Virus record (IMG/VR): IMGVR_UViG_3300020174_000086
Span: 1-22,308 of that record
DNA from: a virus
Strand: one strand, 5' to 3'
Length of the DNA: 22,308 bases
The notes under the pieces are model-generated. The model saw only the letters and a program-made list of their open reading frames with translations, did not search any database and had not been told where the DNA came from. This document shows positions 1-7,343 of this stretch, in pieces. The translations under genes were made by a program, and so were the position numbers. Each line of letters begins with the position of its first letter. The stretch's first letter is position 1.

Positions 1-2
1 AT

Positions 3-197
3 TTTGAATATGGTAACGGATGTGTAATTGGTATTATCTCATCTTCAGATGATAATCAAGAAATTGAAAAAGCAAAATCAGCAGGTGCACAATTTTGGAT
101 TATTAAATCCGATGATATTGAACCTCGTTTAGAAGAATTCAGAAAAGATTATGAAGGATATCTAAACCGAACTGCTCCATTCAAAATTTATAAATAA
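3..197 (+). CDS. C-terminal part of a response-regulator receiver-like protein (5' end outside window)
   Basis: The frame is open from the left edge to TAA at 195-197, giving the last 64 residues of a gene. The fragment reads like the second half of a CheY-type receiver domain. A hydrophobic strand ends in serines (VIGIISSSDD), followed by a helix with the usual EIEKAKSAGA pattern, then a strand ending in an invariant-type lysine (FWIIKSDD). Receiver domains normally have Lys-Pro here; this one has Lys-Ser. A last helix and about 15 extra residues follow. The phospho-acceptor aspartate would lie upstream, outside the window, so activity cannot be judged. The stop is 8 nt before the next gene, suggesting cotranscription. 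The assignment rests on pattern recognition over a short stretch; a host-derived or degenerate receiver fold are both possible. Confidence 0.6.
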   Translation, partial: FEYGNGCVIGIISSSDDNQEIEKAKSAGAQFWIIKSDDIEPRLEEFRKDYEGYLNRTAPFKIYK

Positions 198-205
198 GTT
201 TTATA

Positions 206-799
206 ATGATTGAGGTTACGAAACATACGAGGGATATCCTATTGGGTGTTGCTAAGAAAAGGAAAGTTTATGTTGAAGGAAACTTTCTTAAACTCTTAAA
301 AGCACCTGATGGGGATACCGAGTTTGAAGAATACCTACGGTTGTGTAAGGAGAAGGATTCTACTGCTCGTAGAAAACGATTACAAGTAACTAAGCAAGTT
401 CAACAACAAAACAAAGAGTTGGTTGATAAACAAAAGGAAACCGATGAATTGATGATAGAACTTCAACAGGCATTGGAATCTGCAAAAGAATCTGAAGAGG
501 AAGCAAATCAATTAAGACAAGAAGCCGAAAAGGGAATGGGTAAAGCATTAGAAGATTTGGAACTAATGCAAAAGAAAACACAATTTGAGTTAATCAGTAC
601 AATTGTTAAAGTAGCACTTTACGTGATTATAGGAGTTGGTGTTCTCACAACTGCTATGTATGGTTTAGCATTAATTTCTGGTACTGATACACAAATCATA
701 GGTTCTACTTGGAGTAATATGTTTGGTATTCTCCTAACTAACGCATTCTCAATCGTTGGTACGATTATGGGTGTAAAGTACGCAACTGAAAAAGAATAA
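206..799 (+). CDS. Unknown coiled-coil protein with two C-terminal membrane segments
   Basis: This 197-residue protein is not recognised as a member of a named family. The sequence shows three parts. Residues 1-47 form a basic N-terminal region. Residues about 48-128 are highly charged, rich in Glu, Lys and Gln with heptad-like leucines, and are predicted to form a long coiled coil. Two hydrophobic stretches (about 130-157 and 170-191) should cross the membrane as a hairpin, leaving a short charged tail. There is no signal peptide, so the coiled coil would face the cytoplasm if the first segment inserts N-in. The gene lies between the receiver-like fragment and another unknown gene with 8-nt and 2-nt gaps, so the three are probably one operon. 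A role at the host inner membrane (lysis control or superinfection) is possible but unsupported by any motif. Confidence 0.7.
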   Translation: MIEVTKHTRDILLGVAKKRKVYVEGNFLKLLKAPDGDTEFEEYLRLCKEKDSTARRKRLQVTKQVQQQNKELVDKQKETDELMIELQQALESAKESEEEANQLRQEAEKGMGKALEDLELMQKKTQFELISTIVKVALYVIIGVGVLTTAMYGLALISGTDTQIIGSTWSNMFGILLTNAFSIVGTIMGVKYATEKE

Positions 800-801
800 A
801 G

Positions 802-1332
802 ATGAGTCCTCAAATCATAGACAAAGTTAATGTGGAAACTTACTATGATGTATTATCCATACCATTTGATAGGGAAGTATCAGAACCACATCATATCAGT
901 TCTATCGTAGATTTTAAGACCCTAAGAGAAGATACACAAAATTTTTTATTAAAACTACCCATCGTTCAGTTCACAGGCAATTTTAAGGCAGGTGGCTTGG
1001 ATTCTAAACAACGATTGTATCTAATGAGTAGTATGAATGATATCTTCTTCGTAGACACTCTTAAAACGAATTATGCTAAGTGTGTAACCAAACTCATCAA
1101 TGTTCCCGATTTGAGTGATAAAGAGGTTATTGAAAGAACTGATGAGCATAGAAGTATTAAACGAATTAGAAAATCCGAAAGTTATGAAGTTACCTATAAT
1201 GAGGTGGATTATGTAATTGAAATTACCGAAGAGGGTAACGGAACATTTACCAGTATTATGTATGGGGATAACTTCGTAATGGATTATATGTTAGAGAAAG
1301 ATATATTAGAATATTTTTATAAAAACAAATGA
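802..1332 (+). CDS. Hypothetical protein, 176 residues
   Basis: The ORF starts 2 nt after the preceding stop and ends in TGA. No known domain is recognised. The protein is soluble and acidic to neutral, with alternating hydrophobic/charged segments typical of a small alpha/beta fold. The region SYEVTYNEVDYVIEI looks like a beta hairpin, and the C-terminus is tyrosine- and lysine-rich. There are no cysteine motifs, membrane segments or coiled coil. Tight packing with the membrane protein upstream suggests cotranscription. It is the last gene of the left block, because a promoter-like element begins at its stop codon. Confidence 0.65.
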   Translation: MSPQIIDKVNVETYYDVLSIPFDREVSEPHHISSIVDFKTLREDTQNFLLKLPIVQFTGNFKAGGLDSKQRLYLMSSMNDIFFVDTLKTNYAKCVTKLINVPDLSDKEVIERTDEHRSIKRIRKSESYEVTYNEVDYVIEITEEGNGTFTSIMYGDNFVMDYMLEKDILEYFYKNK

Positions 1333-1340
1333 TATTTATT
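1332..1340 (+). promoter_or_regulatory. Putative phage late promoter element (copy 1)
   Basis: ATATTTATT, one mismatch to the ATATTTATA found at five other gene-unit starts in this window. It overlaps the TGA stop of the upstream gene and lies 20 nt before the ATG of the 44-residue peptide gene. Its promoter function is inferred from position and repetition. Confidence 0.5.
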
Positions 1341-1360
1341 GATATTAAACTAATATTATT

Positions 1361-1495
1361 ATGGCAAAATTGATTACGGGCAACTATATCGGTAACCCTA
1401 AGAAAAAAAGACCTGGTGTTCATGCAAAAACTAAGAATTCTCGCTCTAAGAATTCCACCAATTATAAGAAAAAGTATAGAGGACAGGGTAGGTAA
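1361..1495 (+). CDS. Small, strongly basic 44-residue peptide
   Basis: ATG at 1361 opens a 44-codon frame ending in TAA at 1493-1495. The peptide is about one third Lys/Arg, with a core PKKKRPGVHAKTKNSRSKNS and a C-terminal tail YKKKYRGQGR, and it has almost no acidic residues. I recall similar Arg/Lys-rich peptides ending in YRGQG from other tailed phages of Bacteroidota, which would support a real conserved gene, but I cannot run the search. The composition suggests nucleic-acid binding, for example DNA condensation or an RNA/ribosome contact. It has its own upstream ATATTTATT element and is followed by another such element, so it may be transcribed as a separate small late message. Confidence 0.7.
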   Translation: MAKLITGNYIGNPKKKRPGVHAKTKNSRSKNSTNYKKKYRGQGR

Positions 1496-1515
1496 AATCA
1501 CTTTTTAGTTTATTG

Positions 1516-1524
1516 ATATTTATA
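1516..1524 (+). promoter_or_regulatory. Putative phage late promoter element (copy 2)
   Basis: Exact ATATTTATA within TTGATATTTATATATTG, 24 nt before the ATG at 1549, in the 53-nt gap between the basic peptide gene and the coiled-coil gene. No terminator hairpin is visible in this gap. Confidence 0.6.
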
Positions 1525-1548
1525 TATTGAACAAATATTGATAAACTT

Positions 1549-1944
1549 ATGTCAACTGATTTCGAATTATTCCCAGGCAAAAACCTAAGTGGTTTGTTTG
1601 AGGATATCTACAATAACCAAATTAATAAAAAGAAACACATTTCTGAGATTATCCACGAACTCAGAAAGAGTATCAGACATGCTGGTGATATGGCTGTATT
1701 GGGTCCTGTTATCAAAGATTTAATCGATACATCCGTTCGTAACGATGACCAATTGGTTAAGTTAGCAACAATAGCACAAAGAATTATTGCATCTAATCAA
1801 AAATCAGAAGGAGATGCTGGTTTCCTTACTGATGCTGAGAGAGAACAACTTTTGGCTGAAATAGAACAAGTCCAAGATGAAGTTCAACGAATGGATAACT
1901 TAGAAAATGAAATCGAAGAAGTAAAGCAAAAATTAGAAAACTAA
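1549..1944 (+). CDS. Small coiled-coil protein upstream of the baseplate spike gene
   Basis: The protein has 131 residues and no recognised family. The N-terminal ~90 residues are mostly helical with a hydrophobic core (DMAVLGPVIKDLIDTSVRND followed by LVKLATIAQRIIA). Residues about 94-131 are Glu/Gln/Lys-rich with heptad spacing and should form a coiled coil. Its stop at 1942-1944 directly abuts the ATG of the gp5-like spike gene, so the two are translationally linked. The context suggests a tail-assembly factor, chaperone or minor baseplate component; this is inference only. It is the first gene of the unit driven from the element at 1516. Confidence 0.65.
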   Translation: MSTDFELFPGKNLSGLFEDIYNNQINKKKHISEIIHELRKSIRHAGDMAVLGPVIKDLIDTSVRNDDQLVKLATIAQRIIASNQKSEGDAGFLTDAEREQLLAEIEQVQDEVQRMDNLENEIEEVKQKLEN

Positions 1945-3171
1945 ATGTCTTTATTCAATAGAAATAGTAATGTACAATCTAATCAGAGTGTAGGTAGCCA
2001 TTATAGAGAAAAAACCTCTATGGGGGTTGTTTACAAAATTATATTGGATGTAGATGATGATATTCTTTCTGATTTAGAAATAGTAGATGAATTAAAAAGT
2101 AAATACATTGGTGCTATACAATTTAGACAAAGTGGTACATCTAGCAAAAGAGATGAAGCTCTATCTTTAGCACTTCCCAAAGATAAAACAAACATTTCGA
2201 TACCAACAGTAAATGAAACTGTTATTATCATAAATTCTCCTGGTGGTGGATATGTTTATGAAAGAATTATTGGCTCACCTATACCAAATTTAAATACATC
2301 TACAGATGAGATAACATCCACTCAGAAAAAAGAAAAAGCGGCTAATACAAATACCGCATCTCGGTATAGTAAAGTACAATCTACTGGTATAACAAGAAGT
2401 GAGAGTTCGTTAGATGATACGGATACCTCTAAGTTGGGTAGTTATTTTGAACCTCAATTAAATATTCATAAATTAAAGTTATATGAGGGTGATTATTTAA
2501 TTGAAAGTAGATTTGGCCAATCTATTAGATTTAGCGGTTACAATAATTCTGAAAATTCGTTTTCACCAACAATAACGATAAGAAATGGTGAGAGTGGTGA
2601 ATCATTAGACCAAAATATAGGATTATCTACCGAAGAAGATGTAAATAATGATGGTAACATTATATTTTTAGGTAGTGGTCAAAGATTGTTAAATTATACA
2701 TTACCAGTTGATAATTCATACGAATCTTTTTTTAACTATCCATCGGAACTAACAGGTAATCAAATATTATTAAATTCGGATAGAATAATATTATCGGCAA
2801 AAAATGCTGAAATGATTGGTGTAGCTAAAAAGGATATTGGATTTATTACTGATGGTCAATTTTCAATTGATGCTAGTAGAGGAATCAATATCACTACTGA
2901 TGATAACATATTTGTTGATACAAAGGATAGGGATTTTAACATAGATATTGGTTCTGGTACTATTGCATTGGGTACTGATGGTGATTTAGAAGCCGCTCCA
3001 AAGGGAGAGACTTTAGTATCGTTATTGAGTGAAATGTTGGATTTAATTTCTCAACAAATATATGTAACTCCAGCAGGTCCAACTTCACCAGGTCCAACAA
3101 ATGTGGCTCAGTTTGCAGCATTAAAAACAAAATTAAACTCAATGTTGAGTAATAATGTACAATTAAAATAA
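1945..3171 (+). CDS. 5: Baseplate central spike protein, gp5-like (OB fold plus beta-helix, no lysozyme domain)
   Basis: This 408-residue protein matches the architecture of the trimeric puncturing spike under the tail tube of T4-like phages. Residues about 25-115 form a beta-rich N-terminal domain with a typical OB-fold ending (VNETVIIINSPGGGYVYERI). After a Ser/Thr-rich linker (about 118-165) comes the family-typical YEGDYLIESRFGQSIRFSG near residue 179. Short repeating beta strands (about 190-345) fit the start of a triple-stranded beta-helix. The last ~55 residues look helical. T4 gp5 is 575 residues and carries a lysozyme domain between OB fold and helix; here the intervening linker has no room for it, so peptidoglycan digestion must come from another protein. 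The stop overlaps the next start (TAATG). Confidence 0.8.
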   Translation: MSLFNRNSNVQSNQSVGSHYREKTSMGVVYKIILDVDDDILSDLEIVDELKSKYIGAIQFRQSGTSSKRDEALSLALPKDKTNISIPTVNETVIIINSPGGGYVYERIIGSPIPNLNTSTDEITSTQKKEKAANTNTASRYSKVQSTGITRSESSLDDTDTSKLGSYFEPQLNIHKLKLYEGDYLIESRFGQSIRFSGYNNSENSFSPTITIRNGESGESLDQNIGLSTEEDVNNDGNIIFLGSGQRLLNYTLPVDNSYESFFNYPSELTGNQILLNSDRIILSAKNAEMIGVAKKDIGFITDGQFSIDASRGINITTDDNIFVDTKDRDFNIDIGSGTIALGTDGDLEAAPKGETLVSLLSEMLDLISQQIYVTPAGPTSPGPTNVAQFAALKTKLNSMLSNNVQLK

Positions 3172-3422
3172 TGGCGGCTTTAGATAACATAAAAGATAAA
3201 GTAAGTTCGGTTAAAACGGTAGTTAAGGATTTATCATCTATTACTGGAAAGGATGGTGATGTTGCAAAATCAGTACCAATTGATTCACCAAAAGTACCTG
3301 TTGTGCCAAAAATTGAAAAACCAAAACTTCCAAAGTTACCTAAAATTCCTTTACCAAAGTTACCATCAGTTCCTAAATTTCAGAAAAAGAAATTACCAGA
3401 TAATCCAAAAAAGAAAAAATAA
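3171..3422 (+). CDS. Small Pro/Lys-rich protein, 83 residues
   Basis: The start codon overlaps the stop of the spike gene (TAATG), indicating translational coupling. Residues 1-35 form a helix-prone N-terminus. The C-terminal half is dominated by irregular PK/LPK units (for example KLPKLPKIPLPKLPSVPK) and ends in a lysine cluster. Such a segment would be extended and strongly positively charged. No family is recognised. Its coupling to the spike gene suggests a spike- or hub-associated accessory, or a peptide that contacts DNA or membrane, but nothing in the sequence proves this. Smooth codon use and tight packing favour a real gene. Confidence 0.65.
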   Translation: MAALDNIKDKVSSVKTVVKDLSSITGKDGDVAKSVPIDSPKVPVVPKIEKPKLPKLPKIPLPKLPSVPKFQKKKLPDNPKKKK

Positions 3423-3432
3423 CTAAATAGAG

Positions 3433-4284
3433 ATGTCTTGGTCACTTTTCAAAGCAAACATATTAAGAAAAACAAACCCCGTATCTAATCCATCATTAAA
3501 TATAAATGAGGTAGCAACGATATGGGCAGAGGAATATGATGCTTGTGTAAAAAGGGGAAAGGATTTTATAAATTTTGAATCGGTTCAGAGTGGTAATTTA
3601 GAATTGATGAAAACTTTGTTTAGAGTTGCATTATTAAAAGGATTGATAACTCCACCTGGTGTAGATTTTTCATTAGTAAATGAATTTGGTAATGGTGTAA
3701 AAGCATATTGGGCAGGAGCACAAATGAGACCATTCCCACTACCATTAATACCAGCACCTGGCTCAATACAAAATTTAGCAGTAAATTCAAATGTGGTTAT
3801 TAATGTTGGTACTTGGCCATTATACCCACCATTAAAACCGGCTAGGAAACAAGAGATGATGGTTAATATGTTTATACTTGCGGCAGTTATACATTTATTT
3901 TCAATTGGTGGTATTATACAAACAACATCATTATATCCATCCGCACCATCACCAATCCCAGCGCCTGGTGTAATTAGTTGGACGGGTTATTTGATACCAC
4001 CTGTTATCCCAATACCAAATATTAACTTTCCAAAAGAAGATGGTTCAGAACCACCTGTAATAGAACAACCAGATGGAAGTGGTGGATTTGTAACAGATAT
4101 AGGTCCTACTCAAGAATATGAAGCACCATCACAACAACAAAAAGATATATTGGGTGGGGATGCATCATTGGATAATATTATTGATACAACACTACCAAAA
4201 GATGTGGTAGACCCGATAGAATCTGAAGAAATAATCAAAGATTTCAAAAAACAATTAGAAATGGGTGGTACAAAATGTGAATAA
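3433..4284 (+). CDS. Unknown proline-rich probable tail/baseplate protein, 283 residues
   Basis: No family is recognised. The N-terminal third (about 1-95) is helical (for example EVATIWAEEYDACVKRGKDF) and ends near AYWAGAQMRPFP. The middle (about 95-200) is rich in proline and hydrophobics, with repeated PxPxPAPG-like stretches (PLPLIPAPGS, SPIPAPGVIS). One hydrophobic helix (MMVNMFILAAVIHLFSIGGI) could be a membrane segment or a buried assembly helix. The last 80 residues are acidic, polar and probably disordered. It lies between the spike and gp25 genes, where T4-like phages keep hub and wedge components, so a virion role is likely but not shown. A phage membrane protein is an alternative because of the hydrophobic helix. 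Confidence 0.6.
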   Translation: MSWSLFKANILRKTNPVSNPSLNINEVATIWAEEYDACVKRGKDFINFESVQSGNLELMKTLFRVALLKGLITPPGVDFSLVNEFGNGVKAYWAGAQMRPFPLPLIPAPGSIQNLAVNSNVVINVGTWPLYPPLKPARKQEMMVNMFILAAVIHLFSIGGIIQTTSLYPSAPSPIPAPGVISWTGYLIPPVIPIPNINFPKEDGSEPPVIEQPDGSGGFVTDIGPTQEYEAPSQQQKDILGGDASLDNIIDTTLPKDVVDPIESEEIIKDFKKQLEMGGTKCE

Positions 4285-4305
4285 AAACGAAAAAACCCAA
4301 AACAA

Positions 4306-4314
4306 ATATTTATA
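4306..4314 (+). promoter_or_regulatory. Putative phage late promoter element (copy 3)
   Basis: Exact ATATTTATA in the 53-nt gap before the gene at 4338, ending 23 nt before its ATG. It is the only such element before the long gp25-gp6 block, which then runs to 16133 without another intergenic copy. Confidence 0.6.
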
Positions 4315-4337
4315 GAGAAAGGAAAACATTTCAAAAA

Positions 4338-4868
4338 ATGGATACTGATAAATTAGTTAAAGCAATACAAATTATTGTAAAAGAAGAAATAAAGACAGTT
4401 CTTCCTACTTTGGTTAAAGAGGGAGTTAAACGAGAAATGGCTAAGTTGTTGAAAGAAAACAAGCAGCTAAGAGAAGCTATTGCACCTCAAAAACCCAAAC
4501 AACCAACTTTTATGGATGAACCTATTGTTGAAAATGTGTTACACAATCAACCAAAAAAACCATTAAGTAAAAACCCAGTGTTAAATGAAGTGTTACAACA
4601 AACACAACCATTTAACTCAAGTCAAAGACAATCAACTGGTGCTGGTGATGAATGGAGAACGATGGGATTTGATTCAACATCAACTCATACATTAGGGCAA
4701 CAAAATATAGCACAACAAATGGGTTATGGTGATATGGCACCAAAGCAAGGGTTAGGTGTTCAAACTGGAAATCCTGCATTGGATAAAGCACTCAATAGAG
4801 ATTATAGTGGTTTGATGAAGGCATTAGATAAAAAGAAAGGTCCTTGGAGACCTGGAATGGATAGGTAA
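4338..4868 (+). CDS. Hypothetical protein upstream of gp25, helical N-terminus
   Basis: The 176-residue product has a charged amphipathic helix at residues about 3-48 (LVKAIQIIVKEEIKTVLPTL and onward), plausibly a coiled coil. A long polar Gln/Asn/Pro-rich region with little hydrophobic core follows, then a conserved-looking basic C-terminus KKKGPWRPGMDR. No catalytic motif or membrane segment is visible. The shape (helix, disordered linker, short terminal motif) fits an assembly adaptor or scaffold-like protein, but the family is not recognised. It is the first gene of the long unit containing gp25 and gp6, 6 nt ahead of gp25, so a baseplate-assembly role is the most economical guess. Confidence 0.6.
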   Translation: MDTDKLVKAIQIIVKEEIKTVLPTLVKEGVKREMAKLLKENKQLREAIAPQKPKQPTFMDEPIVENVLHNQPKKPLSKNPVLNEVLQQTQPFNSSQRQSTGAGDEWRTMGFDSTSTHTLGQQNIAQQMGYGDMAPKQGLGVQTGNPALDKALNRDYSGLMKALDKKKGPWRPGMDR

Positions 4869-4874
4869 TAAACT

Positions 4875-5303
4875 ATGGCTGTTGAAATTGGTAGAAAGAT
4901 TGTTAAAGATACACCACAATATGCAAATTATGCTATTGGGATTACTTTACCATTAACTTTTGGTGAGAATACATTTGAACAATCTTATTTAACCAAAGAC
5001 CAAGTTAAATCAAATATCAAAAATTTACTTCTTACTAAAAGAGGTGAAAGAGTTTTACAACCTGAGTTTGGTAGCGGATTGCAGGAATTACTTTTCGAAC
5101 CAAATGTAGATGATTTGGAAGGTAGGATTGAGGATACAATAAATGAAAGTTTACAACAATGGCTACCATATGTTACAGCAGAAGAAATTGATATTGAATC
5201 AACTGATGAGTTAAGAGATAATAATAGATTAAATGTTTCAATTAAATTTAGAATAGGAAATGATATTAATTTAGAAACCTTAACATTTACAGTTCAGGGA
5301 TAA
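4875..5303 (+). CDS. 25: Baseplate wedge protein gp25-like
   Basis: The 142-residue length is close to T4 gp25 (132), the wedge subunit that contacts the first sheath ring and helps trigger sheath contraction. The sequence shows the family signature: an N-terminal stretch ending in ITLPLTFGEN, a helix with KDQVKSNIKNLLLTKRGERV, then QPEFGSGLQELLFEP. A helix (EGRIEDTINESLQQWLPYV) and C-terminal strands ending in LETLTFTVQG follow. The gene is 6 nt after its upstream neighbour and 6 nt before the gp6-like gene, matching the common 25-6 pairing in T4-like phages. The assignment is secure at family level. Confidence 0.9.
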   Translation: MAVEIGRKIVKDTPQYANYAIGITLPLTFGENTFEQSYLTKDQVKSNIKNLLLTKRGERVLQPEFGSGLQELLFEPNVDDLEGRIEDTINESLQQWLPYVTAEEIDIESTDELRDNNRLNVSIKFRIGNDINLETLTFTVQG

Positions 5304-5309
5304 TAAGAT

Positions 5310-7343
5310 ATGGCAATAACAAAAACAACAAAGAATTTTAAGAATAGGGGTAAGGATATTAAATACCTCAACAAAGATTTTGCCGAATTTAGAGGTAATC
5401 TAATTGAGTTTGCAAAAACTTATTTCCCAGCTACTTATTCTGATTTTAACGAATCATCTCCAGGTATGATGTTTATCGAAATGGCATCGTATATTGGTGA
5501 TTCGCTTTCATATTATATTGATGATACCTTAAAGGAATCATTAATGGTTCATGCAGATGATATTGAAAATGTAATATCACTTTCACAATATTTGGGATAC
5601 AAGCCAAAAGTAACATCACCCGCAGTAACCACACTTTCGGTTTATCAATTAGTACCATCAACCGGAGATGGTGTAAACAATACCTATGATGAAACATATC
5701 TTTTGAAATTAAAAGAAGGTATGGTTGTTGAATCTACAAATGGGGTAAGATTTATTACTCAAGATGTAGTAGATTTTTCAGATGATACGGATAGAGAAAT
5801 CACTATTTATCAAACTGATTCTGTTAGTGGAGAAACTTCTTTTTATTTGGTAAAGAAAAAGGTACAAGCTATATCGGCTGAAATAAAAGAACAAGAGTTT
5901 ACTTTTGGTTCATATGAGGCATTTAGAACTATTGATTTATCCGATACTAACATTATCGATATCTACGATGTAAGAGATTCAAATGGAAACAAATGGTATG
6001 AAGTTCCTTATTTAGGACAGGAGTTAATATTTGTTGATTACCCAAATACAGCGGCTAATGACCCAGACTTATATCAGTTTAAATCGACAGTACCATATAT
6101 ATTAAACACACTTAAAACATCTCGTAGGTTTGTTAAAAAAGTAAATGGTGATAGTACCACAACAATTCAGTTTGGTGTTGGAGACCCATCTGTTAGTGAA
6201 GAAACTATTATACCTTCGGTTAAAAATGTTGGGTTGGGGTTACCTAATTCTATTTCTAAATTAAATGAATCATTTGACCCTACGAACTTTTTAAAAACAA
6301 ATACATATGGCTCTTCCCCATCAAACACAACTATAACTGTAAAATATTTGGTTGGGGGTGGAATTTCATCAAATGTAAAGAAGGGAACTCTTACTCAAAT
6401 TAGGGGTGTTGAATATGAAGAAGATACTACATTATTAACACCACAAGAATTAGCAATATACAATTCAACCAAAAATTCATTAGCAGTAGATAATGAAGTT
6501 CCTGCAACTGGTGGTAAAGGTGGTGATACGATTGAAGAAATAAAACAGAACGCTTTAGCAAACTTTGGCTCTCAGAATAGAGCAGTAACCGCTAAAGATT
6601 ATGAAGTAAGAGCGTTATCGATGCCAACTAAGTTTGGTTCGGTTGCAAAAGCATACGCTACGGCAGATGGTACATTGGATAACAACTCACCATCATCAAT
6701 TCTTTCTTCACCAAAAGCTTTACAAGAGTTTACTGATTTAGTAATGAGTTTTGTTGAAAAGCCGGATGATGAAGAGCCGGATAGAAGAAGTGTTCAACAA
6801 GAAATACAAAAATATTTAATTGGTAAAACTTCAAACGAAAACGAAAAAAACAACCCATTTGCAATTAACTTATATTTGTTGGGATATAATTCGGATGGAA
6901 AACTAAGTTCTTTAAATAGTGCAATAAAAGAAAACTTAAAAACATACCTTTCCGAATACAAAATTTTAACCGATGGTGTAAATATAAATGATGGATTTAT
7001 TATTAATATTGGTATTGAATTCGAAGTAATTACATTTAAAAATTATAATAAATCGGAAGTTGTTGCAAATTGTATTCAAGAATTAAAAGATTATTTTAAC
7101 ATTAATAATTGGACTTTTAATAATACTATCAACATTTCAGAATTAGAATTGATTGTAGCAAATGTAGAAGGTGTAAGTTCAGTTCCAAAATTAAAAATTG
7201 TAAATAAATGTGGTGAACCTTATTCACCAAACTCATATAATATAGAAGCGGCGATTAAAGATAAGATTTTATATCCATCTTTAGACCCATCGGTTTTTGA
7301 AGTTAAATTTCCAGATGCGGATATTAAAGGGAGAGCAAGATAA
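5310..7343 (+). CDS. 6: Baseplate wedge protein gp6-like (baseplate J superfamily)
   Basis: At 677 residues it is close to T4 gp6 (660), which dimerises between wedges to form the continuous inner ring of the baseplate. The N-terminus has the typical sequence DIKYLNKDFAEFRGNLIEFA, then TYFPATYSDFNESSPGMMFI and EMASYIGDSLSYYIDDTLKE. This is the hallmark helical region of gp6 and J-like proteins. The central part contains the J-like segment around GGKGGDTIEEIKQNALANFG followed by NRAVTAKDYEVRAL (residues about 402-435). The C-terminal ~170 residues form an alpha/beta region (NINDGFIINIGIEFEVITF). The stop overlaps the next start (TAATG), so the following protein is translationally coupled. Confidence 0.92.
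   Translation: MAITKTTKNFKNRGKDIKYLNKDFAEFRGNLIEFAKTYFPATYSDFNESSPGMMFIEMASYIGDSLSYYIDDTLKESLMVHADDIENVISLSQYLGYKPKVTSPAVTTLSVYQLVPSTGDGVNNTYDETYLLKLKEGMVVESTNGVRFITQDVVDFSDDTDREITIYQTDSVSGETSFYLVKKKVQAISAEIKEQEFTFGSYEAFRTIDLSDTNIIDIYDVRDSNGNKWYEVPYLGQELIFVDYPNTAANDPDLYQFKSTVPYILNTLKTSRRFVKKVNGDSTTTIQFGVGDPSVSEETIIPSVKNVGLGLPNSISKLNESFDPTNFLKTNTYGSSPSNTTITVKYLVGGGISSNVKKGTLTQIRGVEYEEDTTLLTPQELAIYNSTKNSLAVDNEVPATGGKGGDTIEEIKQNALANFGSQNRAVTAKDYEVRALSMPTKFGSVAKAYATADGTLDNNSPSSILSSPKALQEFTDLVMSFVEKPDDEEPDRRSVQQEIQKYLIGKTSNENEKNNPFAINLYLLGYNSDGKLSSLNSAIKENLKTYLSEYKILTDGVNINDGFIINIGIEFEVITFKNYNKSEVVANCIQELKDYFNINNWTFNNTINISELELIVANVEGVSSVPKLKIVNKCGEPYSPNSYNIEAAIKDKILYPSLDPSVFEVKFPDADIKGRAR

Noticed and set aside
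1256-1501. Reverse-strand frame of 81 codons
   Set aside because: It overlaps the basic peptide gene and two promoter-like gaps, and has no promoter or ribosome-binding signal. Every supported gene here is on the + strand.
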